A stretch of DNA of 64,000 bases from Viridibacillus soli (lineage in GTDB: Bacteria; Bacillota; Bacilli; Bacillales_A; Planococcaceae). The notes below the pieces were generated by a model. It had not been told where the DNA came from. It saw only the letters and a program-made list of their open reading frames with translations, and did no database searches. The stretch covers positions 38,768-102,767 of the forward strand of contig NZ_JAEOAH010000022.1 in assembly GCF_016612995.1 (NCBI RefSeq). The letters run 5' to 3'. Below are positions 45,507 through 54,443 of the stretch, piece after piece (the first letter of the stretch is position 1; each line of letters opens with the position of its first letter). The position numbers were made by a program, and so were the translations under genes.

Positions 45507-46394
45507 TTAGACGTTTTGTTGTCTTATATACAGCCACAAATGATTGGCTATCTCTTGCGCCTCAGCAGCATGAATAGTTCCTTTAAAGCTGCTATTAAAA
45601 GGTAATACGATAGCTTCAATAATGTAGTAATGTGGTATTTCTTCTTGTAAGGATGTTAAAAGGCAGTTCGTATATTCTTTACCTGCTTGTAAATTATCTT
45701 CACTAAGACCCTCAGAAAAGCCTTCTAACTGTTCTAATAAATATTCTTTCGTAACCACTTTATTATTGAAATTACGTTGTAAATACTTTGCTAAATCACA
45801 ACCGAGGAAAGTGTCTCCATTTGCAATTTGAATGGGTAGAATAGCATCTAGTTGGCAAATAGCATACTTTACTACTTGTACTGGATCAAGTGCATCTTCA
45901 CGTGTAAGCTTCCAAATATGTAACATATGTTGGATCATACCAAACAGTAGAATAGTCGCATCAAAACAGTGTGGCTTAGAAGCTTCACCATAAACATCAA
46001 CAATACGTTTTGTTAGCCATTTCAATTCATTCAAATGGAATTTCATGACCACTTCTTTCAGCTCTGGCTCACCTGAATGAAAAATGGATTCGAAAATGGG
46101 TATTAAATTTTGCTCTCGATTTACTTGCATCAATACAGCTATTTGTTTTGCTAGTATGTCTTTGTCTGTTGGATCTTGACCAATTAGTAGTTCATGCTTA
46201 CGAACATCTGCTTGTTCGCGTCCCATAGCTAAAATGGCGATTAAACATTCATTTTTTGAAGCAAAATAATTATAGAAAGTGCCTTTGGAAATATGCGATT
46301 CATCTAAAATATCTTGGATGGATGTATTTTGGAAGCCTTTTTTGATAAAGAGTTTTTGAGAGGCGATAATTACTTGACGTTTACGATTATTCAT
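45507..46394 (-). CDS. TetR-family regulator of the adjacent MFS pump
   Basis: 295 residues, longer than typical TetR proteins (about 200). N-terminal HTH RQVIIASQKLFIKKGFQNTSIQDILDESHISKGTFYNYFASKNECL; the long C-terminal region is helical and is probably the drug-binding domain. Divergent from an EmrB/QacA-type exporter with 171 bp between, the usual repressor-pump arrangement (as in lmrA-lmrB). Regulation of that pump is inference. Confidence 0.88.
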   Translation of the reverse strand: MNNRKRQVIIASQKLFIKKGFQNTSIQDILDESHISKGTFYNYFASKNECLIAILAMGREQADVRKHELLIGQDPTDKDILAKQIAVLMQVNREQNLIPIFESIFHSGEPELKEVVMKFHLNELKWLTKRIVDVYGEASKPHCFDATILLFGMIQHMLHIWKLTREDALDPVQVVKYAICQLDAILPIQIANGDTFLGCDLAKYLQRNFNNKVVTKEYLLEQLEGFSEGLSEDNLQAGKEYTNCLLTSLQEEIPHYYIIEAIVLPFNSSFKGTIHAAEAQEIANHLWLYIRQQNV

Positions 46395-46483
46395 ATGTCC
46401 ACCTTATTTTTAATTTTATGTACTATCATTCTATATTGAAAACGCTTAAATATCAATGTTTAAAGCCTATTTAAATTTAATGG

Positions 46484-46512
46484 TTGAAAATAATGTACCA
46501 TGAGTATAAAAT
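46484..46512 (+). promoter_or_regulatory. Promoter of the MFS pump with overlapping inverted repeat
   Basis: TTGAAA (46484-46489), 17-bp spacer, TAAAAT (46507-46512). ATGGT (46480-46484) and ACCAT (46497-46501) straddle the -35 region and may be part of the TetR operator. Confidence 0.5.
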
Positions 46513-46565
46513 GAAGAAAGTGAATTTCTAAACACGAAATATAATGAAAGTAGTGATGATATTAG

Positions 46566-48077
46566 ATGGATATTAATGAATTACAGAAAAAGCCTCCTTA
46601 TGCAATGATTGCAATTTTGTTTGTAGGTGCTTTTGTTGCTTTTTTAAACAACACATTATTAAATGTAGCGTTACCGACTATTATGAAAGAATTTGATGTG
46701 AAAGAATCTCAAGTACAATGGTTAACTACGGGTTACATGCTTGTTGGTGGGGTATTAGTACCGGCAAGTGCATTCTTTATTACAAGATTTAAAAATCGTC
46801 ATTTGTTTATTACAGCAATGACATTATTCTCAATCGGTACTCTTTTAGCGGCCATGGCACCACAGTTCTGGGTACTAGTTGCAGCGCGTATGATTCAAGC
46901 AGCTGGGGCAGCAGCACTTAGCCCATTATTAATGAACGTTATGCTTACAAGTTTCCCAATTGAGAAACGTGGAACGGTTATGGGGATGTTTGGTCTAGTA
47001 ATGATCTCTGCACCAGCTATTGGACCTACATTATCAGGTTGGATTGTAGAGCACTATGACTGGCGTATGCTATTTAAAATCATCTTGCCATTCGCAATTC
47101 TTACATTATTATTAGCAATCTTCAAGTTACGTAATGTGATGGAAACAAGAAAAGTTACTTTAGATGTACTTTCTCTAAGCTTATCTACAATTGGTTTTGG
47201 AGGACTACTTTATGGCTTCAGCTCAGCGGGGGACAAAGGGTGGGATGCTCCAATCGTAGTAGGTACAATTATTGTTGGAGTTCTAGGTATTGTGTTCTTT
47301 ACTATTAGACAATTAACAATGGATCAACCTATGCTTGAAGTTCGTATTTATAAATACCCGATGTTTGCATTATCATCGGTTATTTCAATCGTTGTTTCAA
47401 TGGCGTTGTTCTCAGGTATGATTATTACACCAGTATATGTTCAATTAGTTCGTGGTATTTCGCCAATTGATGCTGGGTTATTAATGTTACCAGGTGCACT
47501 TGTGATGGGATTCATGTCACCAATTACGGGTAAATTATTTGATAAATTCGGACCTAAAGTGTTGGCCATTATTGGATTAATGATTACTACACTTGCAACT
47601 TACGAATTAACAAAACTATCTGCTGATACAAGTTACGGATATTTGATGTTTACTTATACGATCCGTATGCTAGGTATTTCTATGGTGATGATGCCTATCA
47701 TGACAAATGGTTTAAACCAATTACCAATGAAAATGAACCCGCATGGTACTGCAATGAATAATACATTACAACAAGTATCTGGCGCGATTGGTTCAGCTAT
47801 ATTAATTACAATTATGACTAAGCATAAAGAAAGTCGTTATGAAGCGGCGATGACTGCAGTAGCTCAATCTGGACAAAAACCAAGTGCAGCTGAAATTAAA
47901 CAAATAGGTCAACAAGCTTTAATTGATGGTATTAACTTTTCATTCTTAATAGCAATGTTTATTACAATCGTTGCTCTTATCTTGGCGTTCTTTGTTAAAC
48001 GTGTTCCGGTTACTGGAAGTCCACAGAATCCGTCTGAAAAAAAATCTCAAGAACAACAAAAAGAAGCACAAGCGTAA
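46566..48077 (+). CDS. MFS drug:proton antiporter, DHA2 (EmrB/QacA) family
   Basis: 503 residues, 14 predicted membrane helices. Motif D1-like FLNNTLLNVALPTIMKEFD in TM1, motif A-like FITRFKNRHLF, motif C GLVMISAPAIGPTLSGWIV in TM5, and the QWLTTGYMLVGG signature. Exports lipophilic drugs or similar compounds from the cytoplasmic membrane. Divergently transcribed from its likely TetR regulator. The Ser/Gln-rich tail is cytosolic. Substrate unknown. Confidence 0.92.
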   Translation: MDINELQKKPPYAMIAILFVGAFVAFLNNTLLNVALPTIMKEFDVKESQVQWLTTGYMLVGGVLVPASAFFITRFKNRHLFITAMTLFSIGTLLAAMAPQFWVLVAARMIQAAGAAALSPLLMNVMLTSFPIEKRGTVMGMFGLVMISAPAIGPTLSGWIVEHYDWRMLFKIILPFAILTLLLAIFKLRNVMETRKVTLDVLSLSLSTIGFGGLLYGFSSAGDKGWDAPIVVGTIIVGVLGIVFFTIRQLTMDQPMLEVRIYKYPMFALSSVISIVVSMALFSGMIITPVYVQLVRGISPIDAGLLMLPGALVMGFMSPITGKLFDKFGPKVLAIIGLMITTLATYELTKLSADTSYGYLMFTYTIRMLGISMVMMPIMTNGLNQLPMKMNPHGTAMNNTLQQVSGAIGSAILITIMTKHKESRYEAAMTAVAQSGQKPSAAEIKQIGQQALIDGINFSFLIAMFITIVALILAFFVKRVPVTGSPQNPSEKKSQEQQKEAQA

Positions 48078-48094
48078 ACAATATGTAAAAATAG

Positions 48095-48138
48095 AAAACG
48101 CTCTGCATGATGAGAAATCATGACAGAGCGTTTTTTTG
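48095..48138. terminator. Bidirectional terminator between MFS and coat genes
   Basis: AAAACGCTCTG ... CAGAGCGTTTT with inner ATGAT/ATCAT, T run on the plus strand. Confidence 0.8.
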
Positions 48139-48759
48139 TTATTGCATAGGTTGGTTTTGACCAGGTGCAAACGAATTTAAGAGCGTTTGCATATCCTGGC
48201 CATTTAACTGTTCAACTTGATAATATTGATGTTTGTTTTGATACAGTGATAATTCGTAAGCCATTTCTATACAGTTCGGTATTGAATCCGCAAGCACCCG
48301 TCTAACGACTGGATTTGTCGTTTCAAGAGCGGTCATTGTTTTACCCGACGCGATAGTCTTGTGCCCACCTAAGAGGTAGCCTGAAATCATTTCATCATTG
48401 AGTTCAGATGCATTCGTCATTGGCTTTTTAGGCTGTGATGGCTGTAATCCATAGGTGAAATTATGGTTGAGTTTCATCTGGTAGCTCCCAGTTGGATGAG
48501 AAGGGTCAAGTCCTGATCTAAAAGCTTCGACCGTAATATTGTACTCATCCAAGCTGAATTTGTACTGACGGTCCAAAATGTCGAGTAACTCGGGGTCCTG
48601 TACATGCTCACGTAAAATGATGGCATGATTAAGCATGCCAATCGATGCAGATAGTGTTTCACGCATACTTATAACTTCATGACCACCGTGATTCATCATC
48701 GCGTTGGGTGCTTGATGCATATTACCTGTCCCTGTTTGTCCGAATGGTTGTTGGTTCAA
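48139..48759 (-). CDS. Spore coat protein, CotF family
   Basis: 206 residues. Gln/Asn-rich N-terminus, then a ferritin-like helical CotF domain: MRETLSASIGMLNHAIILREHVQDPELLDILDRQY and NPVVRRVLADSIPNCIEMAYELSLYQNKHQYYQVEQL. It indicates a spore-forming host. AAAGGAGG precedes TTG 48759. CATACTAC on the minus strand (48806-48799) resembles the -10 of a sporulation sigma factor (E/G/K type), as expected for a coat gene; no clear -35 could be fixed. Monocistronic. Confidence 0.87.
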   Translation of the reverse strand: MNQQPFGQTGTGNMHQAPNAMMNHGGHEVISMRETLSASIGMLNHAIILREHVQDPELLDILDRQYKFSLDEYNITVEAFRSGLDPSHPTGSYQMKLNHNFTYGLQPSQPKKPMTNASELNDEMISGYLLGGHKTIASGKTMTALETTNPVVRRVLADSIPNCIEMAYELSLYQNKHQYYQVEQLNGQDMQTLLNSFAPGQNQPMQ

Positions 48760-48836
48760 TTGTTTAGCCTCCTTTTAAATTAGCGTGTTACCGCAACTGT
48801 AGTATGGATTCAATGCAAAGCATTATACGATGAAAA

Positions 48837-48864
48837 TGAAACTTCCGGGTGATTTAGGCATATA
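48837..48864 (+). promoter_or_regulatory. ECF-sigma-like promoter of the lemA-TPM operon
   Basis: TGAAAC (48837-48842), 16-bp spacer, CATATA (48859-48864). The B. subtilis sigma-W/X pattern is TGAAAC-N16-CGTA, so this differs at one base. Confidence 0.5.
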
Positions 48865-48933
48865 CTAAGTCGGATGTTTTATTTCAAATGAAAAAAGGGA
48901 AAGAATTAGAGAGAAAATGAGGAGGTTTTTCTT

Positions 48934-49515
48934 ATGAAAAAGTTAATGACACCTATAATAGTAATAGTGGCGATTATTGTTTTTTTAGCATTAATGATTG
49001 TGCCAAAATACAATAGTCTAGTCAATGCAGATGAGCAAGTAGACTCAAAGTATGCTCAAATTGAAAACCAATTACAAAGACGCTTAGATTTAATACCAAA
49101 TTTAGTGAATACGGTAAAAGGGTATGCAAGTCATGAAAAGGAAATTATGACCGAGATCGCCGAGTCACGCTCGAAATTAGCTGGAGCTAAAACTCCGCAA
49201 GATCAAGCCGCGGCAAATGATGAGTTAACAGGTGCATTAAGTCGATTATTAGTCGTTGTTGAAAAATATCCAGATTTAAAGGCTGATGCGAATTTCCGCC
49301 AATTAATGGATGAACTTTCTGGAACGGAAAATCGAATTGCTGTAGCACGTGAAGATTATAATGAAGAAGTACAAGGTTATAATAAATTAAGACGTTCATT
49401 CCCAGGGAATATTATTGCGGGTATGTTCAATTTTGAGAAAAAGGAATACTTCAAAGCAAATCCAAATGCCGCGGATGCACCAGCAGTGGATTTTGGTGGG
49501 AATGATACTAAATGA
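48934..49515 (+). CDS. lemA: LemA-family membrane protein
   Basis: 193 residues. One N-terminal membrane helix (about 5-25) followed by the helical LemA domain: NSLVNADEQVDSKYAQIENQLQRRLDLIPNLVNTVKGYA is the family signature; EVQGYNKLRRSFPGNIIAGMFNFEKKEYF closes it. GAGGAGG lies 10 nt before ATG 48934. Its stop overlaps the TPM gene, an association common in bacteria and thought to relate to envelope stress. Molecular function is not known. Confidence 0.92.
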   Translation: MKKLMTPIIVIVAIIVFLALMIVPKYNSLVNADEQVDSKYAQIENQLQRRLDLIPNLVNTVKGYASHEKEIMTEIAESRSKLAGAKTPQDQAAANDELTGALSRLLVVVEKYPDLKADANFRQLMDELSGTENRIAVAREDYNEEVQGYNKLRRSFPGNIIAGMFNFEKKEYFKANPNAADAPAVDFGGNDTK

Positions 49516-50321
49516 AAAAAATTCATCTTGTGATAGGGTTATTATTTGCTTGGATGCTAGTTTTTATAACATCTGCGACGACACAAGCGGCAACTTTGCC
49601 GAAGCCTGAGCAAGGTGGATATGTGCAGGATTTCGCAGGTGTTTTATCAACGGATACGAAAAATGAATTGAATGAGCTATCAAAAAAATTAGAACAAGGA
49701 ACAGGAGCTCAAATCGTCGTTTTAACGGTAGATACTTTAGATGGTATGGATGCAGCTTCCTATGGCACGAAAATTATTCGTAAGTGGGGAATTGGTGGCA
49801 AAGAAAAGAATAACGGTGTTCTTATTCTAGCTAGCTTTGGTGATGCTGAAGGCGACCGTGATTTACATATTACAGTTGGCCAAGGTTTGGAAGGTGCATT
49901 GCCCGATGGGAAAATAGGCCGTATTTTAGATGAATATATGGTGCCGAATTTAAGAGAGGGCAATTATGATGCAGCTTTTAGCTCTGCGTATAAGCTTATT
50001 TATAATATCGTTGCCGAAGAATATAACTGGGATGGAACAGTAGAAAATCCTGAAAAGCCGGAGGAAGAAGGCTTTTCCCCGCTTATGATTATTCTTATTG
50101 TGATTGCTGTTTTAATAGTCTATAGCATGATTTCCAAAGGTGGTGGCGGAAGCGGTGGCTCAGGTGGCCGTCGTAGAAGAACATATGATTATGGCGGAAT
50201 GGGTTCTGGTTGGGGTAGTTTTAACTCTAGTGGCCGAGGTCGTTCTGGTGGAAGTGGCTTTGGTGGTTTCACAGGTGGCGGAGGTTCATCAGCAGGTGGA
50301 GGCGCAGGTCGTAAATGGTAG
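49512..50321 (+). CDS. TPM-domain protein (YgcG-like) with Gly-rich tail
   Basis: 269 residues. Signal peptide (1-26, ending ATTQAA), TPM domain (about 33-160: GYVQDFAGVLSTDTKNELNELSKKLEQGTGAQIVVLTVD, NGVLILASFGDAEGDRDLHITVGQGLEGALPDGKIGRILDE), one membrane helix (about 194-213) and a Gly/Ser/Arg-rich cytosolic tail. YgcG/YdjH-type proteins occur beside LemA or in PspA operons under envelope-stress control. Translation is coupled to lemA (ATGA). Confidence 0.9.
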   Translation: MKKIHLVIGLLFAWMLVFITSATTQAATLPKPEQGGYVQDFAGVLSTDTKNELNELSKKLEQGTGAQIVVLTVDTLDGMDAASYGTKIIRKWGIGGKEKNNGVLILASFGDAEGDRDLHITVGQGLEGALPDGKIGRILDEYMVPNLREGNYDAAFSSAYKLIYNIVAEEYNWDGTVENPEKPEEEGFSPLMIILIVIAVLIVYSMISKGGGGSGGSGGRRRRTYDYGGMGSGWGSFNSSGRGRSGGSGFGGFTGGGGSSAGGGAGRKW

Positions 50322-50328
50322 ATGCAAC

Positions 50329-50360
50329 GGTTTCGTAGAATTTGCGAAACCTTTTTTTGT
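50329..50360 (+). terminator. Intrinsic terminator after the lemA operon
   Basis: GGTTTCG / CGAAACC with TTTTTTT. Confidence 0.8.
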
Positions 50361-50424
50361 GAGCGAGTTTTCAGCTAGCATGCTCATCTCATAAACTTTA
50401 TAATTGATGTGGGGGTGTAGGGGA

Positions 50425-51699
50425 ATGACATTTCGTTTCGAACAATCGCAAATACAAATTCAAAAGCTAGCTTTAACTCAGGAAATGCGCCAATCATTAG
50501 ATTTACTGCAATATTCCTCTGAAGAGCTATATGCTTTTTTACAAGAGAAACAAGTGGAAAATCCTTTTTTGAAGATAAAAGTTAAACCGTTAAAGCGTCA
50601 ACCTACTAAGGATTGGGTAGAATGGACAGCATCAGCAGAAGCAGATTCCGTTCAACTTTCGATTATGGATCAATTGTTAGATCAACCATTATCAATAGAA
50701 TGTAAAAAGGCAATTACATGGCTTATTAATGACTTAGATGATTTTGGTTTCTTAACAAGTTCAGATGAAGAATACGCTATGTGGATTGGTGTGAATACGC
50801 AAGCGATACAACAGGCAAGGCAATACATATTACAATGTGAACCTATAGGTATTGGTGCAAGCTCTATGTCACATTGTTTATTTTTACAAGCAGAAAAAAA
50901 GGAAATGGATGAAATTGTTCGTAATATTTTGTCCAATTATTACACATTATTTATAGAGAAAAAATGGCAGGATCTTGCACGTGTTTCTACATATTCATTA
51001 AAACAAATCCAGCAAGCAGCAGATAAGATTAGCACATTAAATCCATCTCCTATGAATCATTTAAGAACAACTAAAACAGAATATGTACACCCAGAAGCAG
51101 ATGTTTTTGTAGAACAGGGAAAACTGTTAATCCGCTATATTAAGGAAGCGTTCCCTGCTGTTGAATTAGATGAAGAGTATATTATGCAAATTCAAGCAGA
51201 TGATGAATTACAAACGTATATTACTGCAATGAAGGAACAAGTGCGTTTAATTGATAAGCAATTGTTGCAAAGAAAAGAAACGTTACGTTTAGTCATTCAA
51301 GAAATTGTTAAAATACAATCGACTTTTTTCACAAAAGGTTTTGACGCGATTACACCATTTACTATGACAGAATTAGCAGCAAAGCTAGAGCTGCATGAGT
51401 CGACCATTAGCCGTACTATAAAAGGGAAATATATTCATACGGCATTTGGTACGCTACCACTACGTAGGTTTTTCTCGCAACGTTCAACGATGGTGCAAGA
51501 TGAAGGTGTTTCCGTGGACCGCGTTAAAACGCAGCTACAGCAAATGATCCAATCAGAGGACAAAAGTAAGCCATTATCTGATCAAGCATTAAAAGATTCA
51601 CTCGATCAACAAGGGTTGTTTTTATCTAGACGTGTCATTGCAAAATATCGTGAGCAGCTGGGTATACCGGCCTCATCAAAACGTAAAAGATTCGATTAG
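50425..51699 (+). CDS. sigL: RNA polymerase sigma-54 factor
   Basis: 424 residues. Region I FEQSQIQIQKLALTQEMRQSLDLLQYSSEELYAFLQ, core-binding region in the middle, the HTH TMTELAAKLELHESTISRTIKGKYIHTAFGTLPLRRFFS, and the RpoN box SRRVIAKYREQLGIP near the C-terminus that reads the -24 element. B. subtilis SigL serves levanase, acetoin and arginine genes with enhancer-binding activators; none of those is in this window. ATG 50425 is chosen for its fit to the family N-terminus; GGGGG lies about 10 nt upstream. Confidence 0.95.
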   Translation: MTFRFEQSQIQIQKLALTQEMRQSLDLLQYSSEELYAFLQEKQVENPFLKIKVKPLKRQPTKDWVEWTASAEADSVQLSIMDQLLDQPLSIECKKAITWLINDLDDFGFLTSSDEEYAMWIGVNTQAIQQARQYILQCEPIGIGASSMSHCLFLQAEKKEMDEIVRNILSNYYTLFIEKKWQDLARVSTYSLKQIQQAADKISTLNPSPMNHLRTTKTEYVHPEADVFVEQGKLLIRYIKEAFPAVELDEEYIMQIQADDELQTYITAMKEQVRLIDKQLLQRKETLRLVIQEIVKIQSTFFTKGFDAITPFTMTELAAKLELHESTISRTIKGKYIHTAFGTLPLRRFFSQRSTMVQDEGVSVDRVKTQLQQMIQSEDKSKPLSDQALKDSLDQQGLFLSRRVIAKYREQLGIPASSKRKRFD

Positions 51700-51711
51700 T
51701 GAGGTGAAAAG

Positions 51712-51945
51712 ATGAATATTAAATATTATAGCCGTCCAGGTTGTGGGCTTTGTGAAGAAGGGATATTAATGTTGAAGCTCGTACAGGAGGATGTGCCTTT
51801 TACAATAGAAGAAATAAATATAGAAAAGGACGATTTATTACATGAACGCTTTATGCTGATGATTCCAGTCGTTGAAAAGGACGGAGAAATCATTCAGTAC
51901 GGAGCACTTGATTATGTAACATTATTAGATGGTATAGCGATTTAA
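51712..51945 (+). CDS. Glutaredoxin-like (DUF836) small protein
   Basis: 77 residues, thioredoxin fold. Begins MNIKYYSRPGCGLCEEGILML with CxxC = CGLC, then EINIEKDDLLHERFMLMIPVVEKDGEIIQYG with the cis-Pro (IPVV). AGGTGAAA precedes ATG 51712, 12 nt after sigL, so probably one transcript. Redox partner unknown. Confidence 0.88.
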   Translation: MNIKYYSRPGCGLCEEGILMLKLVQEDVPFTIEEINIEKDDLLHERFMLMIPVVEKDGEIIQYGALDYVTLLDGIAI

Positions 51946-52077
51946 TGTAAGGGGGGAGTAATCCTCCTTTCTCGTTGCAGAAAATGTAGAAATTTAAAAA
52001 TTATAACTCCTTTTTAGTTGCGAAAATTAAAAGGGAAACGTATACTGAAAATAGGAAATATATTTTTTTGCTTTACG

Positions 52078-52114
52078 TGGGACAATAATTTTTAAGGTGG
52101 GACATAATTTATCC
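52078..52114 (+). promoter_or_regulatory. CggR operator before cggR-gap
   Basis: TGGGAC occurs at 52078-52083 and 52098-52103, exactly 20 bp apart, with ACAATAAT/ACATAAT following each. The B. subtilis CggR site has CGGGAC half sites with the same 20-bp period. It lies 25 nt upstream of cggR. Confidence 0.75.
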
Positions 52115-52138
52115 CTATCTGATGGAAGGAAGATTAGC

Positions 52139-53167
52139 ATGTATACATTATCGGAAGCACAATTGAAAATACTACCCGAAATGTCAGACATCCTTCAAAT
52201 CAGATACCGACTTCTTCAAATGATTCAGATGATGGGCCCTATTGGTCGCAGAGCATTAGCAGAGCAACTATCAGTAACTGAGCGTGAAGTACGTAAGGAA
52301 ACTGATTTGTTGAATGAACAAGGTTTAATTATTACAAATCGTATAGGTATGAGTATTTCGGACAGTGGTCTACACATACTTGGTATATTGAAACCCCTAG
52401 TTTATGAATGGTCGGGGATATCGTCATTAGAAACTAGATTGACGAAGCATTTCAAAATTCAAAAAGTCATCATTGTACCAGGTAATAATGATGTCGAACC
52501 TTCTGTCAAAATTTTAATGGGCACAGAAGCCGCAAACGAGTTAGAGCGTTTAGCAAACAGTCAGAAAAACGTTGCGGTCACTGGAGGCAGTACAATTAGT
52601 TCAATTGCTGAAAGTCTGACGCCAACAAAGAAACTTTCACAACTACAGTTTATTGCAGCAAGAGGTAGCATTGGTGAAGAAATGCAGCTACAAGCAAATA
52701 CCATTGCATCGATATTTGCCACTAAAACGGGCGGCACATATCGCACACTTTATTTACCAGAACATTTAAGTGAAAATGCCTATTCTGCAATGATGAAAGA
52801 GCCGATTGTGAAAGAGATGATGGACCTTTACGAGCAAACCGATATTGTCATACATGGCATTGGTTCTGCAGAGGAAATGGCGGTTCGCAGAAAATCATCT
52901 CCAGAAGATCTTCAAGCGTTACAAAATTGCGGAGCAGTTAGTGAAGCATTTGGTTATTATTTTGATGAAACAGGCAACGCAGTACACAGGATTCGCACTG
53001 TTGGTATCCAATTAGAGCAAGTTGGTAAATGCCAGTCTATTTTAGCAGTGGCTGGTGGAACATCAAAAGCTAAGGCAATTCTTTCTTACTTCAAAAATGC
53101 AGCCCCTCAAACAATCCTTATAACGGATTTAGGTGCGGCAGAAGAAATGATTCAATTACTAAAGTAA
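52139..53167 (+). CDS. cggR: Central glycolytic genes regulator
   Basis: 342 residues (340 in B. subtilis), SorC/DeoR family. N-terminal HTH (IGRRALAEQLSVTEREVRKETDLLNEQGLI), C-terminal sugar-binding domain with VAVTGGSTISSIAESLTP and HGIGSAEEMAVRR. Represses gap and the following genes; fructose-1,6-bisphosphate relieves it. ATG 52139 with GGAAGGA 8 nt upstream is preferred over an in-frame ATG at 52097, which lies inside the operator. gap starts 25 nt after the stop. Confidence 0.94.
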   Translation: MYTLSEAQLKILPEMSDILQIRYRLLQMIQMMGPIGRRALAEQLSVTEREVRKETDLLNEQGLIITNRIGMSISDSGLHILGILKPLVYEWSGISSLETRLTKHFKIQKVIIVPGNNDVEPSVKILMGTEAANELERLANSQKNVAVTGGSTISSIAESLTPTKKLSQLQFIAARGSIGEEMQLQANTIASIFATKTGGTYRTLYLPEHLSENAYSAMMKEPIVKEMMDLYEQTDIVIHGIGSAEEMAVRRKSSPEDLQALQNCGAVSEAFGYYFDETGNAVHRIRTVGIQLEQVGKCQSILAVAGGTSKAKAILSYFKNAAPQTILITDLGAAEEMIQLLK

Positions 53168-53192
53168 TCACAAACAAATGGAGGAATAGAAC

Positions 53193-54200
53193 ATGACTTT
53201 AAAAATAGCGATTAATGGATTTGGACGTATTGGACGTGTCGTATTTAGAAATGCGATTCAGAACGAAGAAATTGAAGTGGTAGCAGTAAACGATTTAACA
53301 GATGCAGCAATGCTAGCACATTTGTTAAAGTATGACTCAGTACACGGCGTTTTAGATGCAGAGGTTTCTTCTGAAGGCGAATATTTAATTGTAAACGGTA
53401 AACAAGTACGTGTCTATGCTGAAAAAGATCCTGCAGCACTACCATGGAAAGAACTTGGTGTAGATATCGTTATTGAATCTACTGGACTTTTCGTTAAACC
53501 AGAAGCAGCTCATAAACATATTGAAGCAGGTGCTAAAAAAGTTATCGTTTCTGCTCCAGGTAAAGATGGCATGCCAACATTTGTTATGGGTGTAAACCAT
53601 GAAGAATACAATGCAGCTGAAGATCATGTCGTATCAAATGCATCATGTACAACAAACTGCTTAGCGCCAGTCGCGAAAGTATTAGATGAGAAGTTTGGTA
53701 TTAAACGTGGCATGATGACAACTATTCACTCATTCACAAATGACCAACGTATTTTAGATTTACCGCACTCTGACTATCGTCGTGCACGTGCAGCTAGCCA
53801 ATCTATGATTCCTACAACTACAGGTGCAGCAGCTGCAGTGGCAAAAGTGTTACCGAATTTAAAAGGTAAATTAGATGGTATGGCAGTACGTGTACCAACA
53901 CCAAACGTATCATTAGTAGACTTAGTTGCTGAATTAGATAAGTCAGTTACGGCAGAAGATATTAATGCAGCTTTAAAAGAAGCATCTGAAAACGAACTAA
54001 AAGGTATTCTAGACTATACAGATTTACCATTAGTATCAATTGATTATAATGGTAACAAAGCATCATCAACAGTTGACAGCTTATCAACAATGGTACTTGA
54101 AGATAACTTGGTAAAAGTACTTTCTTGGTATGACAACGAATCAGGATACTCTGCACGTTGTATCGACTTAGCGCTTTACATGCAGAAACAAGGTTTGTAA
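53193..54200 (+). CDS. gapA: Glyceraldehyde-3-phosphate dehydrogenase (glycolytic)
   Basis: 335 residues. NAD site INGFGRIGRVVFRNA, catalytic Cys152 in SNASCTTNCLAP, ATTAL-like TTIHSFTNDQRILD, and WYDNESGYSAR. Position right behind cggR marks it as the NAD-dependent glycolytic GapA rather than GapB. GGAGG precedes ATG 53193. Followed by a strong terminator, so part of the cggR-gap transcript ends here. Confidence 0.96.
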   Translation: MTLKIAINGFGRIGRVVFRNAIQNEEIEVVAVNDLTDAAMLAHLLKYDSVHGVLDAEVSSEGEYLIVNGKQVRVYAEKDPAALPWKELGVDIVIESTGLFVKPEAAHKHIEAGAKKVIVSAPGKDGMPTFVMGVNHEEYNAAEDHVVSNASCTTNCLAPVAKVLDEKFGIKRGMMTTIHSFTNDQRILDLPHSDYRRARAASQSMIPTTTGAAAAVAKVLPNLKGKLDGMAVRVPTPNVSLVDLVAELDKSVTAEDINAALKEASENELKGILDYTDLPLVSIDYNGNKASSTVDSLSTMVLEDNLVKVLSWYDNESGYSARCIDLALYMQKQGL

Positions 54201-54250
54201 TCGGAAAACCATAGCCTTTATGAACACAAGCGTTTATAATGTATTAGGGT

Positions 54251-54284
54251 AAAAGGAGAAGGGATTACCCTTCTCCTTCTTTTA
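54251..54284 (+). terminator. Intrinsic terminator between gap and pgk
   Basis: AAAAGGAGAAGG ... CCTTCTCCTT followed by CTTTTA. Confidence 0.8.
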
Positions 54285-54295
54285 TAATCACAAAT

Positions 54296-54309
54296 AGAAA
54301 GCGCTTGCT
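54296..54309. promoter_or_regulatory. cre-like palindrome upstream of pgk
   Basis: AGAAAGCGCTTGCT contains the AAGCGCTT core common in CcpA sites, but three flanking positions deviate from TGWNANCGNTNWCA. A separate pgk promoter in 54285-54440 is likely; none could be fixed. Confidence 0.3.
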
Positions 54310-54443
54310 TATTTGTAGTATGGGAATAAGCTTTTCGAAGTAATTATCGGAAGGCCTATTTTATTATAAAAATAACAAATACAATGCTCATTTTCTGGGA
54401 AACTAAAAAAGAGCGATATAAACAATTGGAGGGGGCTTTCTTC

